A DNA stretch of 64,000 bases from Pagrus major (lineage: Eukaryota; Chordata; Actinopteri; Spariformes; Sparidae): positions 22,082,665 through 22,146,664 of the forward strand of contig NC_133221.1 in NCBI RefSeq assembly GCF_040436345.1, written 5' to 3'. Shown here one piece after another: positions 1-11,849 of this stretch. Numbering within the stretch: the stretch's first letter is position 1; every line of letters starts with the position of its first letter. The notes beneath the pieces are model-generated. The model was not told the origin of the DNA. It did not search any database and saw only the letters and a program-made list of their open reading frames with translations. Made by a program: the position numbers and the translations under genes.

Positions 1-2633
1 TATTCTACAGCCAAACTTGTCTGTGGTAGACTGAAAACATAATCTTTATATTTTTATTTATCCTTGAAACAGATGTAGGATTTTTTTTTCTAATCAGAAC
101 CAAGAACTGTAGATTCTGGATGCAGATCAACACAGTTTTATTCCCGAATAAAGATCAACTTATCTGGCATAAAATAGCTGCGACCTGAATTCCAGAAGCT
201 GCAACTCATCAGGTTCATGGTGTCTTCTTCACTTTCTGCCCAGATTTATACCGTTTTGGACAAAGCTTGTTATGGTTCTACTGGAAAGCATCATTAGATA
301 CAGGATTACTGCCTGTTATTGGAACATTTCAGTAAGGCTGACAGCTCAAATCAATAACCTGGTGAAGGGATTGTCAAAATAAAGGATTTTAAGAATTTGG
401 CTCTCACTCAGTGTGAACACAAGCTTCTCATTCCTGACTGTTTATGTGTCTCTTGATCTCTAATTACTGGTCACAGGACTAGCAAAAAAAGCTGGCAAAC
501 AACCCCATGGTTTCTCTGCTGCAGAAGTGCACTTAGCTGAATCCAGAGTGGTTTTTACCCAAAGCAGCAACCACCACAGCTGTTCCTTCCTACGTCAATC
601 CAATGTGCAACTGCCCTAAGGTGCATTTCCAGTAATAAACACTAGATGCTGGCTCCAAAAAAGATCACTGTCTGGAGGTCAGAGGTCATATTTCTTTCTA
701 TAAATCAATATAACCTGAGATCTCAATAGCCTGTTTCCCTTTTTCTATTTTGTGTCTTTGTTGCAATAATAAAATAATTCTCCAACCAAGGCTTAAAGGA
801 GCAATTTTTTAAGATATGTCCAGAATTTTAGTTTGAAACATTTAAAAAATGAACTAACATTATCAACAGAGTGTGAAAAACAAGCGTTGACATTAGGTCA
901 AAAACGTCTGTGTACTGCATTGCAGAGATGTCTACTGAAGTTAGCATGCTAACCAGCTAGCCCCACCTGTCCTGTCTGTAATACCACTTGGTAAAGCTAA
1001 AGGCAATATTCTGATAGCGCACGTCGTTTCAGCTGTTAGCGTATTAATGAACAAAATAAACTGACAAAATGTCAAATGTCTATTTTCCTAACTAAACAGA
1101 AAAATACAACCATACACCTTCTGAATTGAAATTTCTCTCTGTCAAGCTTAACTGCCTCATTAAATCATCATAAACACACTTTACATAAATTAAACTCACC
1201 AACCCAGTCTTAATTTGTCTTTCTACAACCACCTCTGGTTTTGTCCAGGCAAACTCTTAGGCCACTGCCTCCACGGCTAACTGAGCTATGAGCTAATAAA
1301 CTAACAGTAGCTAGCAACAGCCAATGATAGCTAGCAAAGAGCAGCTGTTATGTTTTGTAGCTACTGTCGAATTTTAACCATATTTTACAAATTGCGGTAT
1401 TGTGTTCACCTGCTCATCCCAACCTCCATTTTGTCGCATTAAAGTGAAATTTCTAGCTCCAAACAAGTACATCCAGCAACACTGTGAAGGTTAGCTGGTG
1501 AAGAAGATACAGTAAACACGTACTGACCCACTTTGCAAAAGGTGCAGACAGGCGAAGCATGAATGTCATCATTATAGTTGTGACATCCATGTGACACACA
1601 AAACTGTTCAGTGTTCCACTTGGTGCTAATATTACACCCCACCAATGCTAAACCCAGTATGGGCACAACAGTGAGCTACAGAAAAACTCCAACAGTCGGG
1701 GGAATTTTAACAGACTAACCCAGGAGATCTAGGCTGCGTGATTCAACAGCGACAGCTCCGGGTTGAGAGAGACAAATCAACCCAGTGGGGGAGTGAAGGA
1801 GAGGCGTCTATTTTAGCCATTCAACTGACTGTGTGACCCCCCTCACAGCCTCCTCTTGAGCTGACCCTGCCGGTCATAAATCACCATGAGCTGTTTGGGT
1901 CACTCAGAGTGAACTGTGAGGCTGACTGGATATTGTTCTCACAGAGATGTGTGTGTGTGCCTGTCTGACTGAAATATGACGCCTACAGTAGCCAGATGGA
2001 CAAACAAAACAGACAAAGACAACCTAAAGTGGCCAGAAGAAAAACACAGTGTATACAGGTCAAGACATTCCTTCTCCTACTGATATTTCTATGGCATGCT
2101 CCAGTAAATTAATGACCAACTACTATAGAAGTCCCCCCATAGCAAGGACAAAGTTCTGGCCTGCTGGCAAGGTCTTTATGGACCTTAATGTTTGACTCAT
2201 TCAGTGTGTGTTCCTTAGGCTGCTTCTTATGCTATGACTCCCATATGATTCACATGCAACCTTGTCCCTGAATGTCAGGTCACAGCAGGCCTGGAGAAAA
2301 AGTCGTTGATCACTTCACTGACAAACTGCCTTTTCAGATGCACATATCCATAGAGTGCATTTCCTGTGATTTCTGTCAATAAGCAAGACTACGAGTGCTT
2401 AAAGGTGTACTTGATGCTGTGTTGGTGTCGTTCTCACAGCATCATAAATAATGAATTCTGAAAGGATAAATTCTCCCATGTCTTTCAGTCTTCTTCCTGA
2501 GTCACAAAGCTATGACACTACAAAAACATGATCAGTCAGTTGCAATGATGCTCCTGGAGCAACATTAATTATCCAGAAACAACAAGGCAATATAAGATAG
2601 TGCAGCAGTTTGCAGCCACACAAGCAGCTCTGT
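1..2633. other. no gene recognised; probable intron or intergenic DNA
   Basis: I see no coding exon here. The longest frames are under 80 codons and lack family resemblance or consistent splice signals. Several stretches (about 790-1700) read like old interspersed repeat, with AT-rich sequence and recurrent gctagc/agctaac words, but I could not define both ends. If the CpG-rich exon at 9596-9835 belongs to a minus-strand gene, this stretch would be part of its first intron. Confidence 0.4.
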
Positions 2634-2818
2634 GAAGCTGTGCTTAGGCACGGCAGTGCTTTGAACTAGATGTTAACATTAGCATGCTAAGATGCTCACA
2701 ATGAGCATGCTATTATAATGAAGTTTTGTTGAAGCTGAGGCTGGAATGCCATTAGTTTTGCAATCTGTTCATAAACTAAATTTTGCACAAAGTTTAATTT
2801 TGACCTGATGATTTTGCA
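2634..2818 (+). repeat. fragment of a dispersed teleost repeat (same family as 37735-38155)
   Basis: The stretch contains the word order seen again at 37735-38155: copies of gctaacatgct-like words, then a block reading gttgaggctg...aatg, then cattagttttgca, then a gacctgatgat-like block. The shared order over more than 150 bases marks two diverged copies of one interspersed family in the same orientation. I do not know its class. It stops abruptly at about 2820. Confidence 0.5.
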
Positions 2819-3002
2819 AGATGAATGTCAACAAAGTTACAATTTCTTCTGAGTCACAAATGTATGTCCGAATGTAAGGATTCGTCCTTTGGGAACCATG
2901 AATGTCAGGGCAGAGTTCATTCAGTAGATGTTGAAATATATGTGGACCAAAGTGGTGGACAGACCAACATGATCAGTCCCTACAGCCATGCAGCTAGTGT
3001 AG

Positions 3003-5343
3003 TTAAAGAAACATTATGTAGAAATTGGCATTTTGTGCCATTTGGCACCACCCCACAGAGTGCGACACCACTGTTGTAAATACAAATCCCAGATCTGTAA
3101 CAATTTGTCAGGCCTAATGTAGGTGCTAACTACAAACAAAACTCATTACATCATAACAATGTTATGTGATGAAACTTGTATGTTGAAGTCAACATGTATG
3201 TAATGCTGTGTATTTCGACTGTGTACTGTGTATTTCTGCTGTGTATTTCTACTGTGTATTTCGACTGTGTGTTGTGTGTTTCTACTGTGTAATTCCACTG
3301 TATGTTGTGTGTTTCTACTGTGTATTTCCACTGTGTATTTCTATTGTGTATTTCTACTGTGTGCTGTGTATTTCTACTCTGTATTTGTGTACACAGCAGA
3401 AATACACAGTACACAGTCGAAATACAAAGTAGAAACACACAACACACAGTAGAAATACACAGCACACCATAGAAATATACAGTAGAAATACAAAGTACAC
3501 AGTTGAAATACACAGTAGAAATACACAACACACAGTAGAAATACACAGCACACCATAGAAATATACAGTAGAAATACACAGTACACAGTCGAAATACACA
3601 GTAGAAACACACAACACACAGTAGAAATACACAGCACACTGTAGAAATACACAGCACATAGTAGAAATACACAGTAGAAATACACAGCACTCAGCAGAAA
3701 TACAAATAAGAAATACACAGTAGAAAAACTGTGTATTTTGACTGTGTACTGTGTATTTCTGCTGTGTATTTCTACTGTGTATTTCTACTGTGTGTTGTGT
3801 GTTTCTACTGTGTATTTCTATTGTGTATTTCTACTGTGTGCTGTGTATTTCTACTCTGTATTTGTGTACACAGCAGAAATACACAGTACACAGTCGAAAT
3901 ACACAGTAGAAACACACAACAATTCAGAAATACACAGTAGAAATACTGTGTATTTCAACTGTGTACTGTGTATTTCTGTTGTGTATTTCTACTGTGTATT
4001 TCTATTGTGTATTTCTACTGTCTGCTGTGTGTTTCTACTGTGTATTTCTATTGTGTATTTCTACTGTGTGCTGTGTGTTTCTACTGTGTATTTCTATTGT
4101 GTATGTCTACTGTGTGCTGTGTATTTCTATTGTGTATTTCTATTGTGTATTTCGACTGTGTACTGTGTATTTCTGCTGTGTATTTCTACTGTGTATTTCG
4201 ACTGTGTGTTGTGTGTTTCTACTGTGTAATTCTACTGTGTGTTGTGTGTTTCTACTGTGTATTTCTACTATGTATTTCTATTGTGTATTTCTACTGTGTG
4301 CTGTGTATTTCTACTCTGTATTTGTGTACACAGCAGAAATACACAGTACACAGTCGAAATACAAAGTAGAAACACACAACACACAGTAGAAATACACAGC
4401 ACACCATAGAAATATACAGTAGAAATACCAAGTACACAGTTGAAATACACAGTAGAAATACACAACACACTGTAGAAATACACAGCACATAGTAGAAATA
4501 CACAGTAGAAATACACAGCACTCAGCAGAAATACACAGCAGAAATACAAATAAGAAATACACAGTAGAAAAACTGTGTATTTTGACTGTGTACTGTGTAT
4601 TTCTGCTGTGTATTTCTACTGTGTATTTCTACTGTGTGTTGTGTGTTTCTACTGTGTATTTCTATTGTGTATTTCTACTGTGTGCTGTGTATTTCTACTC
4701 TGTATTTGTGTACACAGCAGAAATACACAGTACACAGTCGAAATACACAGTAGAAACACACAACAATTCAGAAATACACAGTAGAAATACTGTGTATTTC
4801 AACTGTGTACTGTGTATTTCTGTTGTGTATTTCTACTGTGTATTTCTATTGTGTATTTCTACTGTCTGCTGTGTGTTTCTACTGTGTATTTCTATTGTGT
4901 ATTTCTACTGTGTGCTGTGTGTTTCTACTGTGTATTTCTACTGTGTATTTCTATTGTGTATGTCTACTGTGTGCTGTGTATTTCTATTGTGTATTTCTAA
5001 TGTGTGCTGTGTGTTTCTACTGTGTATTTTTACTGTGTGCTGTGTTTCTACTTTGTATTTCTTCTGTATGTTGTGTATTTCTACTGTGTATTTTGACTGT
5101 ATGCTGTGTGTTTCTACTGTGTATTTCTACTGTGTTGTGTGTTTCTACTGTGTATTGCATGTTTCTTATGTGTACTCCTACTGTGTGCTGTGTATTTCTA
5201 CTGTTACAGAGTGCAGAAACAAGTGATAGGAGGCGGAGTGGCTGAGACAGAGACGCCATTCACACTATTACAAGACACTGTACCATCAAAATGATTGTGA
5301 AGCTGTTATTTTAAGGTCAAAAAGTTACATAGTGTTGCTTTAA
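3003..5343. mobile_element. TTAA-flanked MITE swollen by an internal minisatellite
   Basis: The left end reads TTAAAGAAACATTATGTA (3003-3020). The right end (5326-5343), read on the minus strand, is TTAAAGCAACACTATGTA: an 18-base terminal inverted repeat with 2 mismatches whose outer TTAA could be the target duplication, as in piggyBac or Kolobok elements. Only about 330 bases at the two ends look like ordinary MITE sequence. The rest is the tandem array at 3205-5210. There is no transposase frame, so the element is non-autonomous. A second, similar right end lies at 5841-5858, so the outer boundary could be there instead. Confidence 0.55.
3205..5210. repeat. 13-bp minisatellite in nine alternately inverted blocks
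   Basis: The unit is about tgtgtatttctac, with variants (cgac, ctgc, attg) and spacer units such as tgtgtgc. It runs forward at about 3205-3387, inverted 3391-3727, forward 3728-3866, inverted 3868-3945, forward 3946-4326, inverted 4328-4571, forward 4572-4709, inverted 4712-4789 and forward 4790-5210. Several turn points carry the palindrome tgtgtacaca or the join aaatactgtgtattt. The block 3728-3945 recurs at 4572-4789, an 844-base higher-order period. Open frames across it (Cys/Tyr/Val/Phe-rich) come from the repeat and are not genes. Neighbouring arms could form long hairpins or cruciforms. Confidence 0.9.
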
Positions 5344-5538
5344 ATTTGTAACTTGTCACTCAAACAGGATGAATGAATAAAAAAAAAAATCTGGAATGTG
5401 GCAGCATTAACAGGACTTCCTTTCTTGTGTTGCCTGAGTACTGTAGTACTGTCTTCCTCTGGAGCGTTGGCTGAACGGGGACTGTTTGGGGAAATGCTTT
5501 ATGGTGCAAACAGGAAGAAGTGGTAGCAAGTTAAAGCT

Positions 5539-5630
5539 CGACTCTGGTGGGACTCGAACCCACAACCTTTGAATCACTTCTTCAGTACTTAACTAGAAGT
5601 CCAATGCGCTATCCATTGCGCCACAGAGCC
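5539..5630 (-). tRNA. tRNA-Arg (anticodon UCU) with intron
   Basis: On the minus strand the gene starts GGCTCTGTGGCGCAATGGA, the A-box region of eukaryotic tRNA-Arg(TCT). The D arm is followed by the anticodon stem TTGGA/TTCAA around CT-TCT-A. A 19-base intron (5575-5593) follows the base after the anticodon, the canonical position. The B box GGTTCGAGTCC-type T arm is intact, and CAGAGTC closes the acceptor stem, allowing one G-U pair, with G as discriminator. The mature length is 73 bases. No long T-run for Pol III termination is visible immediately downstream. It lies between two MITE-type right ends (5343 and 5858), so it may have been moved or copied with repeat DNA, but the fold looks functional. 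Confidence 0.93.
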
Positions 5631-5840
5631 TCATGTTCCCCACAGGTGTGATAATGGGTTTTATTGACCTCAAACTCATCTTACAAGTCTTGAGAACTAA
5701 TGCTTACGTTGCGGCCACTTGTCTAATTCGACTTTATGTCAAAAAGTAAATACATCAGCGTTTCTGAACATAGAAATACCAGTTTACAAGTAAACTTTGC
5801 AGGGAAGTGTTGTGAAGATACAGTTCCTCTACGGGACACT

Positions 5841-5858
5841 TACATAATGTTGCTTTAA
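5841..5858. repeat. second MITE-type right end
   Basis: The sequence tacataatgttgctttaa is the inverted partner of the 3003 end, matching it at 17 of 18 positions, better than the 5326-5343 end does. This suggests nested or tandem insertion of related TTAA elements around the tRNA gene. Confidence 0.4.
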
Positions 5859-5861
5859 AGA

Positions 5862-6438
5862 GCGCTTTTCAAAGATACTGGAAGTTCAGGAGACTAGATA
5901 CAACTTTGCTCTACTACTGAAGTTCATCTCAATGTCCATCTCACTCAAGTCTGACTGTAACTATAGACACTTCTGCTGTCTGGATCCCAGCAGGAGGCAA
6001 GAATCTTTGCTACACGTCATGGAAGATGGATAATTCTTCAAAATTGGAAATCATCTGCCACTCCCTCTTTTAGACACTGAGCTAGAGATTTGTTAACTTC
6101 ACAGAGTAAATCAAACTCACTTACTTCAGTGTGACCACATCTCTTTGATAAGATCTGTACTGGAAGACCAAAATAAAACCATTTTTGTCTCTCTATATAA
6201 ATGAATGTATGTTTCCACTCTGTGTAGGTCTGTACATAAGTGACCTCATAGTAACCTCCATGTAAAAAATACTGTATATTGTACTGCAGATGGTACAGTA
6301 AAGACACCAGCTCCTTTGTTATACTGTGGAAATCAAGCTGTCAATATTTAGATCTATATGTGACTGTCACTGCTGGTGGTCTGCCCTGTGAAAACGGGGC
6401 CACTTTCCCATGCTCCTCTCTGTCTAGACGCTAGACGA

Positions 6439-6499
<61 letters not shown>

Positions 6500-8238
6500 C
6501 ACCAAAGGCTATAATCTATGTTAGGGGAGCTGTTCAACTATCAGAAATAGCATTAAAACCTCAAAATATATGTTTTTAAACTTTTTCTCTGCTGGATTCT
6601 CAGTAGTTTTTTTCCCACAGCACTCACTTAAGAGGCAATCCTCCCAAACTCTCAAATCACTAGAGATTATCAGAAAAATAGCTCTACCTTCCTCTGACAT
6701 TACTTAGACTGTAATATCACCATTAATCAATTAAAGTACACAAGGGTCAAGTTTCTTGCATATATTTATAATTCTACCTACTGATTCTAAAGAATTAAAC
6801 GTATTAAAATGTATCGCTTGACACTTTTTTGGACAGATTTTGAACAGTAAATGTCACACACACAGCACACAGCTAAAACTCAAGGGACAGGTGATGCTGA
6901 CGCAACGCAAATAGACTCAAGACCTTGAGGTAAAAGCTGGGTGGTAAGCACTGGTGGTGGTGGTGAGGAGGGGGGGGGCCTTAAAACAGGCCCGAGAACA
7001 GCATCTAGAGGCCAGCAAGTACACCTGCACACAGAGCAGACAAACAAACCTCCCCGGCAGCTGGTTAAACAACACACACACACGCAAAAACCTCCAGTCT
7101 CTTATTTATAACCTCGCCCACACAGCGGAGAAGAAGGCCCGGAGCAGAGAAGACGCAGTCACACGGACAGACAGTAACAGCTGGTTACAGGAGGGAAGCC
7201 AAAGGGTTCAGGTCACACAGGAGGGACACTGAGCAGTACGTTTGGAATAACACAGAGAGAGATCTATCAAAGAGAGATCTATCAAAATAAACAGATATTA
7301 AATTAATCGGCAACTTTTTTGTTAGTCAATTAATCAGAGTATTTTTGTAAGGAAAAAAATCTAATATTTCTGATTCCAGCTAATTAATTGTGAATATTTT
7401 CCGGTGTTCAGATCAGTCAACAATGAAAATAGGGTAATGCAGCCTTATATTAATATTAATATATTGGAAATACTGCCACTTGTATTAAACTGCAAGCACA
7501 ATAAGTAAGTTATTTCAACTCTGAGTGTTACTTTTCTGTTATCGTGAATCATAATGTCCTCTTTCATCTCACACGAAAAAGACCGTACATTCATCCCATG
7601 TTAAACTGGTGTGTTTTGGCATCACAAACTCATCTTTTATCCACCAGGGGGAAAAAAATATGTATAACAATCCAATGAATCATGCAACTCTGTCTAAAAT
7701 AATAAAAAGCAAGTAGAGGTATTGGGTAAAAAAGATCAGGTCGACAGCTTTTTCACATATATCTTATTTAGTAGCACAACTCTCCAAGTGGAGTAACTCG
7801 ACATGCGAAGGTGAATACCAGCCCTTTGAAGAGGAGTCAAATCCTCAATCATGCTAATCCTGATTCAGACGAGTGACACTGGAGCACAGTGTCTTGCGAG
7901 TGTGAGTGTGTGTGTGTGTCATCACATCATCAGTCTTAAGTTTATGTAACTGACCCCCAGCAGGGCAAATAGTTGGCAAGATTATCACGTCCTCTCTGGC
8001 TCCTGATTAAAAGGACATTAATTTATCCTCTTGTATTGATTCTATTGGAGTGGAACACGATCCTCTGGGTGCTGATGTGTGTTTGAAATTAATGGCATTA
8101 ATAAACATTAATTAGGCATTATTAAGATACAGTCTGACTTACAGACAGGTAGATGAAACAGTGGCAGTGTAATATACCATGATAACATTTGGCTGCGCAG
8201 CCCCGTATTTATGTTATTGGATTGGATCTTTATATTGA
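5862..8238. other. no gene recognised
   Basis: Apart from the (AC)n run listed separately and a short (TG)n at about 7900-7919, I see only AT-rich non-coding sequence. Frames at 6880-7232 are short and show no family resemblance. Confidence 0.4.
6441..6503. repeat. (AC)n microsatellite
   Basis: About 31 AC dinucleotides with one AC to GC interruption near 6493. Likely length-polymorphic. Confidence 0.97.
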
Positions 8239-9012
8239 TTAAAGGGACAGTTCACCACAAAATCGGAAAAATATATATTTTCCTTCTTACATGTGGTGCG
8301 GATCATCCAGCTATTGTTTTGGTCTGAGTAAACAAGTTTTGGGGATCTTTTGGAGGATGTAGAGACGTTTGCCTTCTCTTGAATACAACTGAACTAGTTG
8401 GCACTTGGCTTGTGGTGCTCAAAGCACCAAAAATCTACATTTGAAAAACTCAACAGCAATGTCTCTTTTCAGTTACACAAGATAATCCACAGACTTTCAT
8501 GTGAACAGTTTCATGTAGGAACTAGTTTCTTTCTACCGAACTACACCGAAGGATGCATGCAACTAATCACGGACAAGAGGCTAGCTAATTAAACTAGCTA
8601 ACGTTACAGCTCAACTGAGGATGACGCCATTAATGTTTACAACCTGCGCTACAAGCCCAAGCCTCTCATCTATGAGTGGATGCACGCTTCCATCTGAGTA
8701 ATGATACAGTGTAGTTCGGTAGAAAGAAAATATTTCCTGCATGCTCTCAACAAGCTCTGTGGATTATCTTGAGTAACCGGGTCATGGTATCTGGAAGGAG
8801 TCACTGCTGTTGAGTATTTCAGATGTATTTTTTTTGGCACCACGAGCTGAGCGCCATATAGATCCATTATTATTATCAAAAGATAGCAGACCTCTACGGC
8901 CAATATCTCCAAAATGCAGCCACTCACACCAAAACAATCTAGATAGATAAACAGCACTACAGGTAAGAGGAAAAATATGTAGATTTGATTTTGGGGTGAA
9001 TTGTCCCTTTAA
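8239..9012. mobile_element. 774-bp fold-back MITE with TTAA ends
   Basis: The left end is TTAAAGGGACAGTTCACC. The right end on the minus strand is TTAAAGGGACAATTCACC, continuing into CAAAATC on both sides. Similarity does not stop at the ends: ggtgc...caac, gataatccacagac and ttctttctaccgaactacac in the left arm (8415-8550) recur inverted in the right arm (8690-8850). The whole element is therefore two roughly 370-base arms around a centre near 8625. There is no transposase. The TTAA duplication is compatible with piggyBac- or Kolobok-type mobilisation, and I cannot tell which. Confidence 0.75.
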
Positions 9013-9595
9013 AACAACCAAAATCAAATGAGGCCAAACAGCAGCTCAGTTAAATGAACATCCTGTGTGATAGTGACAGAAGAAGTTCAGGAACAGGCTA
9101 CATCTGATTAATGCATGAATCTGCAGTACATGCATTTATAATGCAGAGTGGGTGAACTGAAGGTTGGAGCTGGTTCAGCTTAAATTTCAGCTCTGTGTCT
9201 AAATAAACGCTATAAGCCTATTTTTATTTCGTTTTATTTTTTACGCACAGCACTGAGCCTTTCCAACTGAAGAGCCTGGAGACTATAGAGGAAACAGCAT
9301 ACGAGGTTATGAGTTCAAACTGTGGCTTTCAAAGTAAAATACAGTTCAGCGCACTGAGATCTTCAGTTTGCCACACGCCAAAGGGCAAACAGTGTTTGAC
9401 GAAGTCCATCAGTCACTACTGTGCCAACTTTAAACACAAAGCGTTTCATTGAGGCATTAGTTTAACAACTCTGTCTGAGGTTTCGCTTTTTAACATGTAA
9501 TAAAATACATAAAAGACCAGTTGTGCCCTGTTACAGAGTCATAGGTCACGCATCGTTATCACATTACTGAGTAACTTCATGCGGGCGCTCTGTAC
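9013..9595. other. no gene recognised
   Basis: AT-rich sequence without coding frames. On the minus strand it would be the start of the first intron of the candidate exon at 9596-9835. Confidence 0.35.
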
Positions 9596-9835
9596 CTTGC
9601 GTGTCGCTCCTCGTGTCCGGACCGGGCGCAGTGTTAGTTACAGCAGAGACATGCTGCAGCAGCTCCGTCCGTCCGTCTGTGTGTCCACCTGCTGGTGTGA
9701 AGGGTCTCCTGTCCGGCCCTGTGGCTCGGGTCGGAGGTGCAGCGTCCTCCTGGTGCCGCAGAGTCTCCACACTGATCCGCTGGGCGGCGGGAGCGCGCGG
9801 CGGGGATGCGCGCGCTGAGTGAGAAGAAATCAATG
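9596..9835 (-). promoter_or_regulatory. CpG-rich candidate first exon/promoter of an unidentified minus-strand gene
   Basis: This is the most CpG-dense stretch of the left half, with many CG dinucleotides and a core GCGCGCGG-type run at 9790-9818. On the minus strand it ends in a good donor, GCAAG|GTACAG, at 9596/9595. It contains only a very short frame (ATGTCTCTGCTGTAA), so it would be untranslated. No partner exon is visible to the left, implying a first intron longer than 9.5 kb. In human the gene beyond KIF5A is PIP4K2C, but nothing here supports that identity. Confidence 0.4.
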
Positions 9836-10374
9836 AGCAGCTACAGGAGGGCGGTGAGAGAAGGAAGCCAAACTGCAGGGAAAAAGCGCGTTTCAGGGAT
9901 GCTGAGCATCACGTGTCCTCTGGGATCACTGTAGACTCCTATGAGAGGGATCGATCACTCAATCAATCAGTTAAATTTGACGTTGCACCTTTAAAACTCT
10001 CATATAATAAATAATTTCACCTGGAAGATGAACCCAAAGATAAATGTTTCAACGTGCGCTTTCTGAGTAACACTTTCTTCTCTTTTTTTGGTCAAATCAT
10101 ATCACAATGGGAAGGATTTTTTAAAAAATCAAGTAAACAAAGAGAGAAGATGATCATTTTTAATTGATAATCATCGCAATCAAGCTGTAAATGTGCTCAT
10201 AAAGCAGAAACATTTAACTAATACTCGATCAGAGTACATTGGTTTATATCAATGTCTATAATGTGGGACAGCTTGAATATGAATTATGTGGTTAGATGTG
10301 GGTTCATTTGATTGTGTGAACATGGCTCCAGTCTTTTTAAGTCACATTTTCCAAACAGTTTACAGACAACATTG

Positions 10375-10428
<54 letters not shown>

Positions 10429-11375
10429 GCACACACACACACAAACTACAGTATGATGATGTTTGACATGCCACTGCTGTTTACATCACTGCTTCCTTTC
10501 TCGTGGGAACGATGAAAAGCAGCTTATTATAATATGAGAGGGCCCAGAGGAAGTTCATTTGCAGAACGAGAGTTTCATCACTTCAACAGAATTTCACCAA
10601 TGTGGGTGATGACGAGGTTCATACTGAGAATAATTAACATTAATAAATATCTATCATAACACAACAGCACAGTGATTTTTAAGGTAACATTCTCAGACTC
10701 TCGGGGTTATAAGTTACAACTCTTCTTCTCATGTGATGACAATGACTGTATACTCTGTCTGCACATAAACAAACTGCCTATTCATTTAAAAGATACAGTT
10801 AAATGTCTGCACATAGTTTACTGTAATAATATCCACCGTGTACACAAGTAAACCAAGACAAACAGGAAGCTACTGCTGTGATTACACAGAGTCTTTAAAG
10901 AGGTCTCTTGTTCCCTGTACACCATGATGTCATCAATCTGACTTATATATCTATATACAGTATGTGTGGTTTCACTGGGCATATTAAATGAGATACAGCA
11001 TCTGTATTCTTTTGTTCTCGTCATCATTTTTTGCCAAAGTTTCCTCTCCCAACATAGTTTGAAAATTCATTTCCTGTTTAGGTCGGAGGTTGAAATAACA
11101 TCAGAGAGCTCCCAACACACACGCAGCTCAGCAGCAGTCACTGACAGCAATCATATTTTCAGTGGAGTTGGAGCTGGAAAACCATCATGTGGAATAAACT
11201 GGAGTATCCGAATTGGGTGAAAAACTAAAAATTGCACACAAGGGGACATTTTCCTTAAATGGATGCAGTGCGTCTGTATACTTTTATTCTATCTGCTGTC
11301 TGAGTTGAAGGCAGCTGTCTGTTTTTAAATGTGCTGACAGAAGAAGGGACAGTCAGCTGATGATGTCACTCTTTT
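9836..11375. other. spacer; no gene recognised
   Basis: Contains an (AC)n run (listed separately) and AT-rich sequence. The frames are short and without resemblance to known proteins. Confidence 0.4.
10375..10443. repeat. (AC)n microsatellite
   Basis: About 34 AC units with two or three GC interruptions towards the right end. Confidence 0.97.
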
Positions 11376-11694
11376 AGGGCTGTATGATAAAAAATCATAT
11401 TATTTTTGACAGATATTAAGATTGAGATATGGTTCACATTGGTTGGAATGATCATTTTTGCATCACATTTGTCATTTTCATGGAAAAAAATCATGATGAT
11501 GTGACATTTGTTGTGGTCTTTTCCAAACAAACACGATTTCTTACAACTGGAGAACAAGATTAGTCAGCCAGGGCATCTCTGCATCATTATAGTACTTCAT
11601 TGTAATGCAGCTAATATTGCAGCTTCTGCAAATTGGATATTGCACTTTACCATATTGCGATTTCAATAATATTTCGATTAACTGTACAGCCCTG
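11376..11694. mobile_element. hAT-like MITE with AGGGCTGTA ends
   Basis: The left end reads AGGGCTGTATGAT. The right end on the minus strand reads CAGGGCTGTACAG, giving about 9 bases of inverted repeat of the CAGGG type common in hAT-derived elements. The interior is AT-rich, with gatat/gcgat words on the left and catattgcgatttcaat on the right, as in teleost non-autonomous hAT copies. I could not prove an 8-base target duplication. There is no transposase frame. Confidence 0.5.
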
Positions 11695-11849
11695 TTTTTT
11701 ATCCAATCAAATCTCTATAAATAGAGTTGTCTATCCATCCACTAGATGGAGTCATTTTCAGCTGACAGCCTTTCTCTCTTCTCTCTCTTATACTCACACA
11801 TCACTCGTGACATTCAAACAATCCTTTGAACTCAAATGATTCCCATTAA

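Noticed and set aside
3205-5210. CRISPR-like array
   Set aside because: Repeats are contiguous, without unique spacers, and occur in both orientations within a vertebrate genome.
3146-5294. Many open frames rich in Cys, Tyr, Val, Phe and Ser (60-214 codons) on both strands
   Set aside because: They are translations of the 13-base minisatellite: 13 is not a multiple of 3, so frames rotate through the same few words. No start context, splicing or domain supports a protein.
9564-9833. Open frames on both strands in the CpG-rich block
   Set aside because: Frames in GC-rich DNA are long by chance; the minus-strand block behaves as an untranslated exon with a donor, and no frame has family resemblance.
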